NCBI GenBank assembly: GCA_022600345.1
Contig: JAHZKP010000131.1
Coordinates: forward strand, 25,588 to 89,587
DNA from: Alphaproteobacteria bacterium
GTDB taxonomy: Bacteria > Pseudomonadota > Alphaproteobacteria > Rhizobiales > Hyphomicrobiaceae
Length of the DNA: 64,000 bases
Reading direction: 5' to 3'
Shown here: in pieces, positions 47,566-57,657 of the stretch
Layout of the letters: each line of letters begins with the position of its first letter
Numbering within the stretch: position 1 is the stretch's first letter
Program-made: the position numbers and the translations under genes
Notes under the pieces: model-generated
Told to the model about the DNA's origin: nothing
Database searches by the model: none
Seen by the model: the letters and a program-made list of their open reading frames with translations, nothing else

Positions 47566-47885
47566 TGCAATTTCTCCAGGCAGGCGCGTGTTGAATCGCG
47601 CGATTGATGAGGGCGCTCGGACGATATCGGGATAAGGTTCGATGGGTTGCATCTAACCTGACCGCCTGTGACTATCGGGAGCAGCGCCAAATTCCGCATC
47701 ACCCGGCACCGGGTGGATTAAGCGCGGCGTTATAAGCGGAAAATGGCGCAAGCGCCAGTCTATTTAACTCAAGATTTCGATGTTTCATCAACGGCAGGCT
47801 TTCTTGACCTTGGCCGCGCGGTTCTATATCGCGCCAATAGCCCGAATGCAGCCCAGATAATTGACGATGAGACCAACCGCGCGCC
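47566..47885. other. Intergenic region between rpmF and ispA, 320 bp
   Basis: This divergent region should carry the promoters of both genes. I see no clear terminator, repeat or additional gene in it. Confidence 0.3.
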
Positions 47886-48788
47886 ATGGACTTTACCGAC
47901 CACCTGACAGCGACCGCCCGGCGCATCGAAACGGCTCTGATCCAGCTCCTCGATGGCCCACTTTGCGCTGGCACTCCTGAACGGCTATTGGCTGCCATGC
48001 GTCATGCGATGCTGGGAGGCGGAAAGCGGCTGCGACCCTTCCTTGCCCTTGAAAGTGCATCACTTTTTGGCATTGCCGAATCTCGAGCAATGGCTCCGGC
48101 GCTGGCGATCGAGCTGATCCATGGCTACTCGCTGGCACATGACGACCTGCCGGCCATGGACAACGACTTGCTGCGCAGGGGCCAGCCAACGGTCTGGGCG
48201 CATTTTGATGAATGGACGGCGATTCTGGCGGGCGACGGATTGCAGGCGCTGGCTTTCGAAGTGCTTGCTGCGGACGACGGGGACCTCGATCCACGCGTTT
48301 CGCTCCAATTGGTCGCAGGGCTTGCCAGGGCGAGTGGTGCAGATGGCATGGTGGGCGGGCAGGCGCTGGACCTTGAAGCTGAAAAGCTCGGGCAGCCGGA
48401 AGTTTCCAGTGCGGACCACATCCGATCCTTACAGGCGATGAAGACCGGCGCCCTGATCGGCTTTGCCTGCCAGACGGGCGCTTTTCTCAGCCAGGCTTCG
48501 GAAAATGAACGCGCGGCACTTCGCCAATACGGCGACCAACTGGGCTATGCCTTTCAGATCGCCGACGACCTGCTTGATGCAGAAGGCGACGCAAAAATTG
48601 TTGGAAAAGCTGTCGCAAAGGACGAAGCAGCCGGCAAGGCGACACTTGTTTCGCTAATGGGAATTGAGGCGGCGCGGCGCGAATTGAGCGCGGCCGTCGA
48701 GCAGGCCCAAAAGGCTCTCCAGCCCTTTGGCGAGTCAGCCCGGCACCTTATTGCCGCCGCAGACTATGTTGCCTCTCGCGACCGATGA
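47886..48788 (+). CDS. ispA: Farnesyl diphosphate synthase (polyprenyl synthetase family)
   Basis: The 300-residue product has both aspartate-rich motifs: DDLPAMD at 86-92 and DDLLD near 229. GGGKRLRP near 44-51 is the first substrate-binding segment. It condenses isopentenyl diphosphate with dimethylallyl or geranyl diphosphate. A short-chain synthase is indicated by length and by the motif spacing. ispG, an upstream isoprenoid gene, is encoded about 1 kb away, convergent to this gene. Confidence 0.92.
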   Translation: MDFTDHLTATARRIETALIQLLDGPLCAGTPERLLAAMRHAMLGGGKRLRPFLALESASLFGIAESRAMAPALAIELIHGYSLAHDDLPAMDNDLLRRGQPTVWAHFDEWTAILAGDGLQALAFEVLAADDGDLDPRVSLQLVAGLARASGADGMVGGQALDLEAEKLGQPEVSSADHIRSLQAMKTGALIGFACQTGAFLSQASENERAALRQYGDQLGYAFQIADDLLDAEGDAKIVGKAVAKDEAAGKATLVSLMGIEAARRELSAAVEQAQKALQPFGESARHLIAAADYVASRDR

Positions 48789-48934
48789 CGCTGCACATTG
48801 TCAGATTTGGTTAACCATTACGAGTAACCATAGGCTGATGCTGGTAGTGAGTTTTTAACACGTTCACAGCATTTTAGCGTTACGAGCGTCGGCTGTAAGC
48901 CGCGCACGAAGGGATCACGATTTGGAGAGTACAC

Positions 48935-49444
48935 ATGTATAAGTTTGTAGCCGTTGCAGCGCTCGCCGCTGTTGCGGTATCGGGTCTGCCTACCGTTTCC
49001 GAAGCGGGTCACTCCCGCGGTCATGACTGCCGTTTGTGCAAGACGGTGTCGAAAATGCGCTCGCGTGTCGCTGTGCGGCCGGTTCGCGCACCGATCGTTC
49101 GCAAGTCGGTTCCTCGCGATCCGCTGTTCAAGCTGGCTCCTCGCAAGCCTCGCGCGGTCCGCTCCTATACCCGCACCCGCATGACCCGTCCGGTCTTCAA
49201 GCGTCCAGTCATCAAGCTGCCGCCGCGCGACCCGCTGTTCAAACTGGCACCGCGCAAGCCACGTGCGGTCCGCTCCTACACGCGCACCCGTATGACCCGC
49301 CCGGTCTTCAAGCGTCCAGTTTTCAAAAAGGCTCCACGCGATCCGCTGTTCAAGCTGGCACCGCGCAAGCCTCGCCCGGCGCGCGTTTACACGCCTCGTG
49401 TTCGCAAGCCGCTGTTCACGCGCAGCAGCAGCCGCGTGCGGTAA
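48935..49444 (+). CDS. Exported basic protein with three RDPLFKLAPRKPR repeats
   Basis: The 169-residue product has a signal peptide (FVAVAALAAVAVSGLPTVSEA) then a short CxxC segment (DCRLCKTV). The rest is three repeats of about 37 residues with the core RDPLFKLAPRKPRAVR and RPVFKRPV. The net charge is strongly positive and it is rich in Pro. It may bind polyanions such as nucleic acids or capsule; no family is recognised. A strong terminator follows. Confidence 0.78.
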   Translation: MYKFVAVAALAAVAVSGLPTVSEAGHSRGHDCRLCKTVSKMRSRVAVRPVRAPIVRKSVPRDPLFKLAPRKPRAVRSYTRTRMTRPVFKRPVIKLPPRDPLFKLAPRKPRAVRSYTRTRMTRPVFKRPVFKKAPRDPLFKLAPRKPRPARVYTPRVRKPLFTRSSSRVR

Positions 49445-49484
49445 TCACCGCCACGGCAGTTAGACAGAACAGTTGAAATCATGG

Positions 49485-49520
49485 CAGGCGCGTCCGCTCA
49501 GGGCGCGCCTGTTTTGTTTT
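49485..49520 (+). terminator. Rho-independent terminator after the basic repeat protein
   Basis: CAGGCGCG/CGCGCCTG forms an 8-bp stem followed by TTTTGTTTT. It lies about 40 bp after the stop. Confidence 0.85.
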
Positions 49521-49648
49521 GAGGCCTCTTGAAGTGCCGGGGCTTGCCCCGGAGTGACCATACCGCCCCCCCGCCTTCAGCCCGGCTCGCAATAGCGCCC
49601 GATGGCGCAATGGCGTCCGGGCATGCCGATCGTGGATGATGCTGCGCC

Positions 49649-50914
49649 CTATTGCGCGGCTCGCTTTTCGCCTTCTGAGCCAACGCCAAAGCGCTGTTCG
49701 ATATAGTCTTCCAGGATGTTCTTGAAATCTTCGGCAATGGCGGGACCGCGTAGTGTCATGGCCTTCTTGCCATCGATGAAGACGGGGGCGGCTGGTGTTT
49801 CGCCTGTGCCGGGAAGCGAGATGCCGATGTCGGCGTGCTTGGATTCACCGGGGCCGTTGACGATGCAGCCCATGACCGCAAGGTTGAGCGTTTCAACACC
49901 TGGGTAACGCGCTTTCCATTCCGGCATGCGGTCGCGGATCATATCCTGAACGTCGCGGGCGAGTTCCTGGAACACTGTCGAGGTGGTGCGCCCGCACCCC
50001 GGGCAGGCTGCAACCACCGGAACGAATGACCTCAGACCCATGGTTTGCAAAAGCTCCTGAGCGGTTTGCACTTCGACGGTGCGGTCGCCGCCGGGCTCAG
50101 GCGTTAGGGAAAAGCGAATGGTGTCGCCGATACCATGCTGCAGAAGGATACCCATCGCAGCCGACGAGGCGACGATGCCCTTGGAGCCCATGCCGGCTTC
50201 GGTCAACCCCAGGTGCAGGGCGTGATGACAGCGGCGGGCAAGTTGGGAATAGACGGCGATCAGATCGGGCAGCGAGGACACCTTGGCGGAAATGATGATG
50301 CGGTCGGCGCCCAGACCCAGCTCTTCGGCGCGCTCGGCAGAATTGACACCAGAGACGACCATTGCTTCGTGCATGACCTCACGGGCGTCCTTGGGATTTG
50401 CAGAGGCTGCATTCGCATCCATCAGACGTGTCAGCAGCTCCTGATCGAGCGACCCCCAGTTGACGCCGATGCGCACCGGTTTGTCGTACTTCATCGCCAT
50501 CTCGATGATGGCTGAGAACTGGCGGTCTCTTTTATCCTTGAAGCCGACGTTGCCGGGATTGATGCGATACTTGGCAAGCGCTTCGGCGCAGGCGGGATTT
50601 TCAGCCAACAGGGTATGGCCGATGTAGTGGAAGTCGCCAACGAGGGGCACATCGCAGCCCAGCGCATCGAGTTTTTCGCGGATGTGGGGAACGGCTTTTG
50701 CCGCCTCGTCGCGGTCCACGGTTATGCGCACGAGTTCCGACCCGGCACGGGCCAGGTTGGCGACCTGGGTGACGGTTGCTGCGATATCGGCGGTATCGGT
50801 GTTGGTCATCGACTGGACGACGACGGGGGCATCGCCGCCAACGATGACGCCGCCGACGTCAACGGCAACGGATTTGCGGCGCGGGGCGATGAGGCCGGGT
50901 GTGGTTTGGGTCAT
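49649..50914 (-). CDS. ispG: 4-hydroxy-3-methylbut-2-enyl diphosphate synthase (flavodoxin/ferredoxin)
   Basis: The 421-residue product, from ATG 50914 with AAGG upstream, makes HMBPP from MEcPP in the MEP pathway. It has the GcpE TIM barrel start ([19 protein letters not shown]) and the 4Fe-4S ligands Cys304, Cys307 ([10 protein letters not shown]) and Cys350 ([10 protein letters not shown]), with the following Glu. The open frame extends to 50959 but the extra 15 codons are not needed. Confidence 0.95.
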   Translation of the reverse strand: MTQTTPGLIAPRRKSVAVDVGGVIVGGDAPVVVQSMTNTDTADIAATVTQVANLARAGSELVRITVDRDEAAKAVPHIREKLDALGCDVPLVGDFHYIGHTLLAENPACAEALAKYRINPGNVGFKDKRDRQFSAIIEMAMKYDKPVRIGVNWGSLDQELLTRLMDANAASANPKDAREVMHEAMVVSGVNSAERAEELGLGADRIIISAKVSSLPDLIAVYSQLARRCHHALHLGLTEAGMGSKGIVASSAAMGILLQHGIGDTIRFSLTPEPGGDRTVEVQTAQELLQTMGLRSFVPVVAACPGCGRTTSTVFQELARDVQDMIRDRMPEWKARYPGVETLNLAVMGCIVNGPGESKHADIGISLPGTGETPAAPVFIDGKKAMTLRGPAIAEDFKNILEDYIEQRFGVGSEGEKRAAQ

Positions 50915-51041
50915 GCGCTGACCTTTACATTGAGGAGGCCTGCAATCGCAAGCCGCCAATCATTCGGTTCAGAGCGTGTCTGGGATAGGGGGGATGGCGG
51001 CTTTGGCAATCGTTGGAACGATACCGCCCCCCTCACCCCAT

Positions 51042-51064
51042 CCCTCTCCCCGGTGGGGAGAGGG
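51042..51064. repeat. C/G-rich palindrome upstream of ispG
   Basis: CCCTCTCCCC-GGT-GGGGAGAGGG has 10-bp perfect arms and lies in the 205-bp gap between mcd and ispG. It resembles the hairpin at 43329-43351 in composition. Acting as a terminator of mcd is possible; there is no T-run. Confidence 0.6.
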
Positions 51065-51119
51065 GGGAAGACTCCACAGTCAATAGTCTCAATACAGCCG
51101 CTCATCAAACCGGGCCAAC

Positions 51120-52802
51120 TCACCCCTTCGTGGGCTCCAGCAGGCGACGGGCGATGACCTGGGCCTGGATTTCGGCGGCACCTTCAAAGATGTTGAGGAT
51201 GCGGGCATCACACAGGACGCGGCTGACCGGGTATTCGAGTGCGAAGCCATTGCCGCCGTGGATTTGCAGGGCGTTGTCGGCGGCTGCCCAGGCGACGCGT
51301 GCCCCCAATAGCTTGGCCATGCCGGCTTCCAGGTCGCAGCGGTGGCCGAGGTCTTTTTCGCGGGCTGCGAAGTATGTGAGCTGACGGGCGATCATGACTT
51401 CGACGGCCATCATCACGACCTTATTGGCGACGCGCGGGAATTCGTAAATCGGTTTGCCGAACTGGACGCGCTCCAGGGCGTATCTGAGGCCAAGATCCAT
51501 GGCGCATTGAGCAACGCCGACGGCGCGGGCCGCGGTCTGAATTCGCGCACCCTCAAAGGTGTTCATGAGCTGCTTGAAGCCTTGGCCTTCGGCGCCGCCC
51601 AGAAGCTGGCCTTCGGGCACCTGGAAGTCATCGAAAGAAATGTCGTATTCCTTCATGCCGCGATAGCCGAGCACTTCGATCTCGCCACCGGTCATGCCTT
51701 CGGCAGGGAACGGATTGGCATCATCGCCGCGCGGCTTATCGACCAGCAGCATGGACAGGCCGCGATAGCCTTTCTCGTCGGGGTTGGTGCGGACAAGAAG
51801 CGTCATCAGGTCGGCGCGGACGGGGTGCGTGATCCATGTCTTCTGCCCGGTGACCGTGTAGCTTTCTCCGTCCTTGACTGCGCGTGTCTTCAGGGACGCA
51901 AGATCGGAGCCGACGTTGGGTTCTGTAAAGACGGCGGTGGGGAGAATTTCGCCGGTCGAGATCTTTGGCAGGTACTTTTGTTTTTGTTCCTCGGTGCCGT
52001 TGTGCAGGATCAGCTCACCGGCGATCTCGGAGCGGGTTCCCAACGAGCCGACGCCGATGTAGCCGCGCGAGAGTTCTTCGGAAACAACGCACATGGCCTG
52101 CTTGCCTAAGCCAAGGCCGCCCAGCTCCTCGGGGATGGTGAGGCCGAAGACGCCCAGTTCGGCCACCTTCTCGATGATCTCCATGGGGATGTAGTCGTTG
52201 GCCAGATGCCACTCGTGGGCGTGCGGGGCGACTTCGGCTTCGGAGAATTTGCGCATCTGTTCGTGGATTTCGGCGTGCATCTCATCGAGGCCGGAATCGC
52301 CGTAGGTGGTTGCGCCCTGGGCATCGGAAATCATTTTGGCGAGCCGCGCCTTGATGTCGGCAGTTGCGCCGGTGGCGACGAGTTCTGCGGTTGCGTCCTC
52401 GAAGGCGCGGACTTCAGCGCGGGGAATTTTCAGGTCAGCCGGGCGGATGATCTCCAACTGGCTCATCGGGATGCCGCCGGCGATCTGGCTCAAGTATTCC
52501 GAGAAGGCCACACGCGACAGGAGAACTTCAAAGTCAGTGAGCCTGCCTTCGGATTTCAAGGTCGTCGCCCAGGCGTGCATCTGGCGCAGGCCTTCGACGG
52601 TCGTTGCCAGCCAGGCAAGTCCGTGCGTGGGGTTTTGAACCGCATCCATGTCGCCGTCTGCCGCATCGATCAGTTCGCGGACGCCGTCTTTGGCAAGGCT
52701 GAGGATATGCTCGGCGGCTTCTACGGATTTGCCCGCGGCTTCCAGAAATACGTCATGGTCAGCCAATCCGTCAGTGCCTGCGATCGCTTCAGCGGTTCTC
52801 AT
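51120..52802 (-). CDS. mcd: (2S)-methylsuccinyl-CoA dehydrogenase
   Basis: The 560-residue product is an acyl-CoA dehydrogenase with an N-terminal helical extension of about 150 residues, the form typical of Mcd. The flavoprotein core has PEELGGLGLG, AVFTEPNVGSDLAS, WITHPVRADL, QIHGGNGFALEYPVSR and the expected YPVSRVLCDARILNIFEGAAEIQ. It oxidises methylsuccinyl-CoA to mesaconyl-CoA in the ethylmalonyl-CoA pathway. ccr and ecm about 6-9 kb away support this over a general beta-oxidation role. ATG 52802 has GGAAG upstream; the open frame to 52934 is not used. Confidence 0.88.
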   Translation of the reverse strand: MRTAEAIAGTDGLADHDVFLEAAGKSVEAAEHILSLAKDGVRELIDAADGDMDAVQNPTHGLAWLATTVEGLRQMHAWATTLKSEGRLTDFEVLLSRVAFSEYLSQIAGGIPMSQLEIIRPADLKIPRAEVRAFEDATAELVATGATADIKARLAKMISDAQGATTYGDSGLDEMHAEIHEQMRKFSEAEVAPHAHEWHLANDYIPMEIIEKVAELGVFGLTIPEELGGLGLGKQAMCVVSEELSRGYIGVGSLGTRSEIAGELILHNGTEEQKQKYLPKISTGEILPTAVFTEPNVGSDLASLKTRAVKDGESYTVTGQKTWITHPVRADLMTLLVRTNPDEKGYRGLSMLLVDKPRGDDANPFPAEGMTGGEIEVLGYRGMKEYDISFDDFQVPEGQLLGGAEGQGFKQLMNTFEGARIQTAARAVGVAQCAMDLGLRYALERVQFGKPIYEFPRVANKVVMMAVEVMIARQLTYFAAREKDLGHRCDLEAGMAKLLGARVAWAAADNALQIHGGNGFALEYPVSRVLCDARILNIFEGAAEIQAQVIARRLLEPTKG

Positions 52803-52985
52803 ATATGGTCTTCCTTTTCTGTTGGCGTGCCAGCCGTATCGCGCGATGATTTTGCGTCGATGTGGCGGCGCTCGACCGTTCGATAAGATTTGCGACGCAC
52901 AATAACGGCCAAAACCCCTGTTGCAATGGGGCACTTCTCGGATTTAGCCGGATTGCCCAGTCGATGCAGTATATTGGCGGGTTGG

Positions 52986-55406
52986 TCAGCGCCCGCGGAG
53001 CGCTTTCAAGAACCGGTTAGTTGGCTTTTGCGGCCCGGTTGCATCTGATTGCCGATCGGGATCGGTCGCCACTTCGGTTGTAGCCTCAGGTGTGGGGCGC
53101 ACATCGGGGGCAGGGGATGGAGCGGGTGCGTCATCCGCCTCAACCTCGGGATGGGGGCGTGGCGGCGGTGGCTGCACGGCTTGAACCCGTCCCTTCGGCT
53201 GAGATCTGACGATGTTGACCCAGGCCTCGGCCACATCCTCGCGGTAGGCGGAATAGCGGTCGACTTCGGGCGCTCCAGACTTGCGCGTCTTGCTCAACCG
53301 ATTTCGCAATGTGTGGCCGGGCAGAGCGTCGCCGTCGGCCGCATCAGGCAAGGTGCCGGCATCTTTGTCCGGTTCGATCTCATTGTCGATGGTAAGGCTG
53401 GTTGTGGGTTGCTTGCGGGGTGTGATGATGACCTCTGCTTCCTCACCCTCGAAGGCTTCGAATGAAGGGGCTATCTGCTGTTCCCGGGCGGACCGGTCTA
53501 TTGCCGGCATTTTTTGCCCGGTCGAGCGGCCGGGGCTTTCGGGGGCTGCCGCTGCCGGGGCAGTTTCCGAGGCTACAGTTGGCGAGGGCTCGGTTGCCTG
53601 GTGTTGCGTTTCCGGGGGCTCGGGCGTTGGTGATGTGAGGGGCGAAGGCGTGGATTTTTGAGCCTCGCCTCGCGAAATCGCAATCGGCGTTATGGCCGTC
53701 ACCAATGGCGGCTTGGTTTTGGGTGCTGGGTTTGCCGCCTGGCCGGCTATGGCTATGGGTTGGGGTGGCGGAGTTGGAGCAGCCTGGGGCTGTGGGGCGA
53801 CTTTTGCCGCTGGAGCCATACTTTCACGGGTCGCCAGTGGCGGCGTGGGCGCGGGCGTCGCCTGGGCGACTGGCTTTGCGGCTTCTTGCTGCTGGGCCTC
53901 AGGCCCGGTCTCAGGCTCGGTCTCAGGCTGGGCCTCCGGCTGGGCCGATAGGTGTTGAGATTGCAGTGCGGCCTGCTCATTGCGCGCATCGAGGCGGCGC
54001 CGCAGGCCTGGGTCGGGAACCAACATGGGACCGGGGTAAGCGACGATCGGAATCGGTTTATCGCTCTTGCGCAGGGCTGCGGCCTTCGTGGTGTGCCCCC
54101 TGGCGAGTGCGGCGGCCTGTTCCAGCCAACATTCCCGCGACACACGATTTCCCAGGTCACAGTCGATTGACAGCGCGGCGATGTCTTCGGCGTTGAAGTC
54201 GGCGATTTCTACAAACCGGGTTACGCCAAGCTCATTTAACCTGGCGGCGACGAATACAGGCATGTCATCGATGAGGGCGAGCTCATCGGGAAGTTCAGGC
54301 GGGTCGAACAGGGCTGGAGCGGGCGGTGCGGAGGGCGGTGGGAGCGCGCTTACCATAGGCGGTTGTTGGGACGGTTGGGGGATGCTGACCGGTGGGGTTT
54401 GCGCGGGTTCGACAATTTCGGGCCGATGATGGGCGATATCGACCGTTGGCGTGGCTGGCAACGGCGGCAGGGAAACCGAGGGTGCGGGGGCGACCGGTCT
54501 GGGCGTTTCAATCGGTGGCTGGTGTCTAATCGGAAAGCGGGCGGACACCGGTGGAACGGTCGCGCGGATCGCTTCGAGGGCCGATGCGAAGCGGGCTGAA
54601 ACCTTGTTGCCGTCGGGCGGGGCAAGAGCGTTCAGCGGCCGAGCCGGCAATGGTGCGGGGGCAAGCGTTGTGGCAGGCGATAGCGAATTTGGGGCTGTTT
54701 GGGCACTGCGCACAGCCTTGGTTGCGATCGACGTCAGGGCGGCGGACACGAGCAAACGAGAGCGAATGGAAGCAACTGCCTCGGCGACGAGGGAATTCGT
54801 GCTTCGCTGGCTCGCCGTTGAATGTCCCGGGGTCAGCGGAGCTTCGGGCCGGGGGGCTTCGGCCTGGGGGGCTTCGGGCTGGGGGGCCTGCCGTTCGGCT
54901 GCTGGGTATTGATCGGATGCGTGGTGCGGCGTTGGGACTTGGTCGTCGGGCTTTTCGTATGCCGGGGGCGGGGCGGTGGAGGCGGGGCGCTCGGGGTGGA
55001 GACCGCCGATAGCCTTTGCCCTGCGGAGCGCGAGCTGGGCTGCCTGCTCAATCCAGGCGTGACGATGGATTTCGTTACCCAGGCGCAGGGCTGCTCGCAG
55101 GCTGCGGACGTCTGTTGCCGACCAGTTCGCGATTTGATCGAAATGAATGATCCCGAGCTTGTTTAACCGCTCTGCCAGGGCGGCGTCGATCCGGCGGATC
55201 TTGGTCAGGTCATCGGGCGTATTGGGATCAAGCGTCGTTAAGGCCACGCCGGTCTCTGGAGGCCGGGTATGGATCGTAACTTTGGGCTGGACCTTGGGAT
55301 TTGCAGCATTCGGCGTCATTATGGTGCGGGCCGCCACCGCGCGACCTGAGCGCAGCAGGCGCTCCATGGCACCCAGTCCCTTCTGCTTTGGCGTCTTGGC
55401 GGTCAT
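52986..55406 (-). CDS. Pro/Ala-rich protein with two helix-hairpin-helix (H3TH)-like domains
   Basis: The 806-residue product has two copies of a COG3743-like domain: residues about 63-135 (DDLTKIRRIDAALAERLNKLG, then IANWSATDVRSLRAALRLGNEI) and 368-440 (DELALIDDMPVFVAARLNELG). These resemble the helix-three-turn-helix region of flap endonuclease-like proteins and small domains in NADH-dehydrogenase-associated proteins. The remainder is long Pro/Ala/Gln-rich disordered sequence, with acidic and basic stretches at the C-terminus. There is no nuclease active site. Related proteins are common in alphaproteobacteria and their function is not known. Confidence 0.72.
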   Translation of the reverse strand: MTAKTPKQKGLGAMERLLRSGRAVAARTIMTPNAANPKVQPKVTIHTRPPETGVALTTLDPNTPDDLTKIRRIDAALAERLNKLGIIHFDQIANWSATDVRSLRAALRLGNEIHRHAWIEQAAQLALRRAKAIGGLHPERPASTAPPPAYEKPDDQVPTPHHASDQYPAAERQAPQPEAPQAEAPRPEAPLTPGHSTASQRSTNSLVAEAVASIRSRLLVSAALTSIATKAVRSAQTAPNSLSPATTLAPAPLPARPLNALAPPDGNKVSARFASALEAIRATVPPVSARFPIRHQPPIETPRPVAPAPSVSLPPLPATPTVDIAHHRPEIVEPAQTPPVSIPQPSQQPPMVSALPPPSAPPAPALFDPPELPDELALIDDMPVFVAARLNELGVTRFVEIADFNAEDIAALSIDCDLGNRVSRECWLEQAAALARGHTTKAAALRKSDKPIPIVAYPGPMLVPDPGLRRRLDARNEQAALQSQHLSAQPEAQPETEPETGPEAQQQEAAKPVAQATPAPTPPLATRESMAPAAKVAPQPQAAPTPPPQPIAIAGQAANPAPKTKPPLVTAITPIAISRGEAQKSTPSPLTSPTPEPPETQHQATEPSPTVASETAPAAAAPESPGRSTGQKMPAIDRSAREQQIAPSFEAFEGEEAEVIITPRKQPTTSLTIDNEIEPDKDAGTLPDAADGDALPGHTLRNRLSKTRKSGAPEVDRYSAYREDVAEAWVNIVRSQPKGRVQAVQPPPPRPHPEVEADDAPAPSPAPDVRPTPEATTEVATDPDRQSDATGPQKPTNRFLKALRGR

Positions 55407-55827
55407 TCACCGCAACTCCTGAAATTCAATCTAGAAATCCTGGGCCGCCCCAATAACTTAGCGGCTTGCAAAAAAAGCGATAGGTACTGCCGGCCACATG
55501 AGTTTATCAAAAAACTGCTAAGGCAATCGTTTCATTCAATCATTTCTCGTTGGTCGCGTCTATGGTGGCTAACCCGCCAGTCTTAAAGGGGAGTTGAGCG
55601 TCATAGCCCAAGGCTGATCCATTGTCGTGTTTCGTTTAGTTTGCTAACGCTTAACCTTACGGGACACGGAGACGAGCACTAAATTGCCGGGCGGGTCGAT
55701 TGACAATGGCGCGCTGCCTTGTCCGGAAAGTCAGGCAAACTTATTTGACATCAACATCTTAGTGCCCTGTAGCTGCCGGCCTGCGATTGCCGGGCGCGGC
55801 GAGGGAAGATGGTGGGAATCACACTTC
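55407..55827. other. Intergenic region, 421 bp
   Basis: This divergent region lies between the Pro-rich protein gene and the YihY gene. It is fairly AT-rich with runs of A/T near 55500-55560. The open frame to 55684 upstream of the YihY start has no ribosome site. No repeat or RNA gene was recognised. Confidence 0.3.
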
Positions 55828-56712
55828 ATGAGCGAAGAGAAAAGCGAATTTCTAAAGGCGATCTACCGGCTTTATGAGCACTCGGGATTTTCGCTTGCGG
55901 GGGCCGTAGCGTATTCCTTCATCATTTCGCTATTCCCGTTCTGCCTGTTCCTCGCCGGGCTGGCGGGACTTTTGGGCACGCCGGAACTGGCGCAGGCCGC
56001 CGTCAAGAACCTGTTTGATATTCTGCCCAAGGATGTGGCGAGCGTGCTTGCGCCGCAGGTCGTGTCAATCATGAGCATTACCCGCATCGACCTGCTGACC
56101 GTTGGTGGGGTGATCGCACTGTTCTTTGCAACCAGCGCCATCGAAACGCTGCGCGCGGCACTCAACGGGGCCTACCGCGAGCACGAAACGCTGATGTATC
56201 CGCTGGTGTTGTTGCGCAGTATGTCGCTTGTGTTCATCAGTGCGATCAGCATGCTGGTATTGGCCTGGGCGATTGTCGTGGGTCCTGGCATCGCGGCCAA
56301 GATCGAGCCCAACTGGCTGCGCAATATTCTCGATTCGACATGGCTGACATTCGGGTTTCGGTATTTGCTGGCTGCGGCTGTTATCGGCATCCAGCTTATC
56401 GCGCTGCATCTGTGGCTGGCGGCCGGTGACCGCACGTTGCGCGATGTGCTGCCAGGGGTGGCTGTCTCGACATTCCTCTGGGTGGCGACGGCGGGCCTAT
56501 ACTCCTATTACCTGGAGTTCAGCGACTACTCCCGCTTCTATGCGGGCCTTTCCCAATTGATGGTGGCGATGATCTTTTTCCAGGTGACGGCCGTCATCAT
56601 AATCCTGGGTGCGGAACTAAACCGGGGCTTGATCGAGTTGCGCAAAATTCGCACGGAGGCTGCTCGCCGGAACACGAAAGATGCGATGCTGGATTCGCGG
56701 CGGAGTGTTTGA
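55828..56712 (+). CDS. YihY/UPF0761 family inner-membrane protein
   Basis: The product has 294 residues from ATG 55828 (GGTGG upstream), with six hydrophobic helices. Signature segments are AGAVAYSFIISLFPFCLFL in helix 1, FATSAIETLRAALNGAYR after helix 2, and GLYSYYLEFSDYSRFYAGLSQ before helix 5. The family includes proteins once annotated as BrkB or RNase BN; there is no evidence for nuclease activity. Function in the envelope is unknown. Confidence 0.88.
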   Translation: MSEEKSEFLKAIYRLYEHSGFSLAGAVAYSFIISLFPFCLFLAGLAGLLGTPELAQAAVKNLFDILPKDVASVLAPQVVSIMSITRIDLLTVGGVIALFFATSAIETLRAALNGAYREHETLMYPLVLLRSMSLVFISAISMLVLAWAIVVGPGIAAKIEPNWLRNILDSTWLTFGFRYLLAAAVIGIQLIALHLWLAAGDRTLRDVLPGVAVSTFLWVATAGLYSYYLEFSDYSRFYAGLSQLMVAMIFFQVTAVIIILGAELNRGLIELRKIRTEAARRNTKDAMLDSRRSV

Positions 56713-56784
56713 GGGTAGGCTGGGACGCGGAAGTACTTGCGGAAGTCGACTTCCCAACTTTCGTCCGCCTGGTAGATTGGCTGA

Positions 56785-57195
56785 ATGCAAGGAACACTCG
56801 TACTAACTATCCTCACCGTCCAGAGCAGTTACCTCAAGCAGGTTGAGCAGCCACGACCCGACGAGGCCCGAGTGCCAGACACAATCCAGTGGTGGATCGC
56901 GCCGCTGGGAAATTGGCGAATTCGAACATTTGCTCTCGACCACGATATCCATACTCACGCGGTTGGGCATGCTGACAACTTGGTTGAACTAGCTCTGACG
57001 AACACCGAAAAGAATTACTTTGATGTAATTCATTCACAGCACGTCATAGAGATCAGCGACTGCCGAGATGAACAGTCGATAAGTGCATCCTTTCGAAGGG
57101 CGGGTTTGGAAGCGCGTTTTGAGTTTGCGGAAGGACGCTTCGTATTCTGGAAACCAGACGACGAACGCTACTACACGCAATCCGTGCCGAACTGA
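56785..57195 (+). CDS. Hypothetical protein, 136 residues
   Basis: The product lacks a signal peptide and membrane helix, with a His-rich turn (LDHDIHTHAVGHADN) and a Trp/Phe-rich C-terminus (FRRAGLEARFEFAEGRFVFWKPDDERYY). Codon use looks coding, but there is no clear ribosome site before ATG 56785 and the family is unknown. Confidence 0.5.
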   Translation: MQGTLVLTILTVQSSYLKQVEQPRPDEARVPDTIQWWIAPLGNWRIRTFALDHDIHTHAVGHADNLVELALTNTEKNYFDVIHSQHVIEISDCRDEQSISASFRRAGLEARFEFAEGRFVFWKPDDERYYTQSVPN

Positions 57196-57224
57196 GTTTG
57201 GGCACAAGGGGCTATTTGCACTCG

Positions 57225-57518
57225 CTAATCACTTATCTCCGAGCGCCAATAGAAACCGCTATTGTCGATCTTAAGTAAGATCCCAAATTGTGCGTCTCTA
57301 ATGATCGTACCGTTGCACATGATGTCGTCTGGATTGCCATGCTCGTCGGCATCGCCCGATACGAAAACAAAGCGTCGCCCGACCGCATCTTCAAGTGTCA
57401 ATCCGATGGCGGACAAATCCTGGAAGGTACCATTCGTAGGACGGAACCCACGCTCGGTTACAGCTGCGTTAAAGTCGCAAAAAATTTCTGGATCACTCGA
57501 TTTTGTTCGCTTCATCAT
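57225..57518 (-). CDS. Hypothetical protein, 97 residues
   Basis: ATG 57518 has AGGTTCGGA upstream. The product has alternating charged and aromatic residues (FCDFNAAVTERGF, RRFVFVSGDADEHGNPDDIMC, SGFYWRSEI) and no membrane helix. It is convergent with the previous gene. No family is recognised, although the composition looks like a real protein. Confidence 0.5.
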   Translation of the reverse strand: MMKRTKSSDPEIFCDFNAAVTERGFRPTNGTFQDLSAIGLTLEDAVGRRFVFVSGDADEHGNPDDIMCNGTIIRDAQFGILLKIDNSGFYWRSEISD

Positions 57519-57657
57519 TCCGAACCTATAGCGAAGCGGGCAAATGTCTGCCATGGCTCAATCGCGATTCCAAGCACCCCTGTGAATGCTGATCGGTTAC
57601 ATGGTCGCTAGGCCGTCAGGCCAGGGTGTCAGGCTGGATTCGCGCGTAACCCAGCAA

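Noticed and set aside
51342..52109. 255-codon plus-strand open frame
   Set aside because: It lies antisense to mcd, a well-supported gene, and shows no family motif.
54551..55012. 153-codon plus-strand frames
   Set aside because: They are shadows of the GC-rich Pro/Ala coding sequence on the minus strand.
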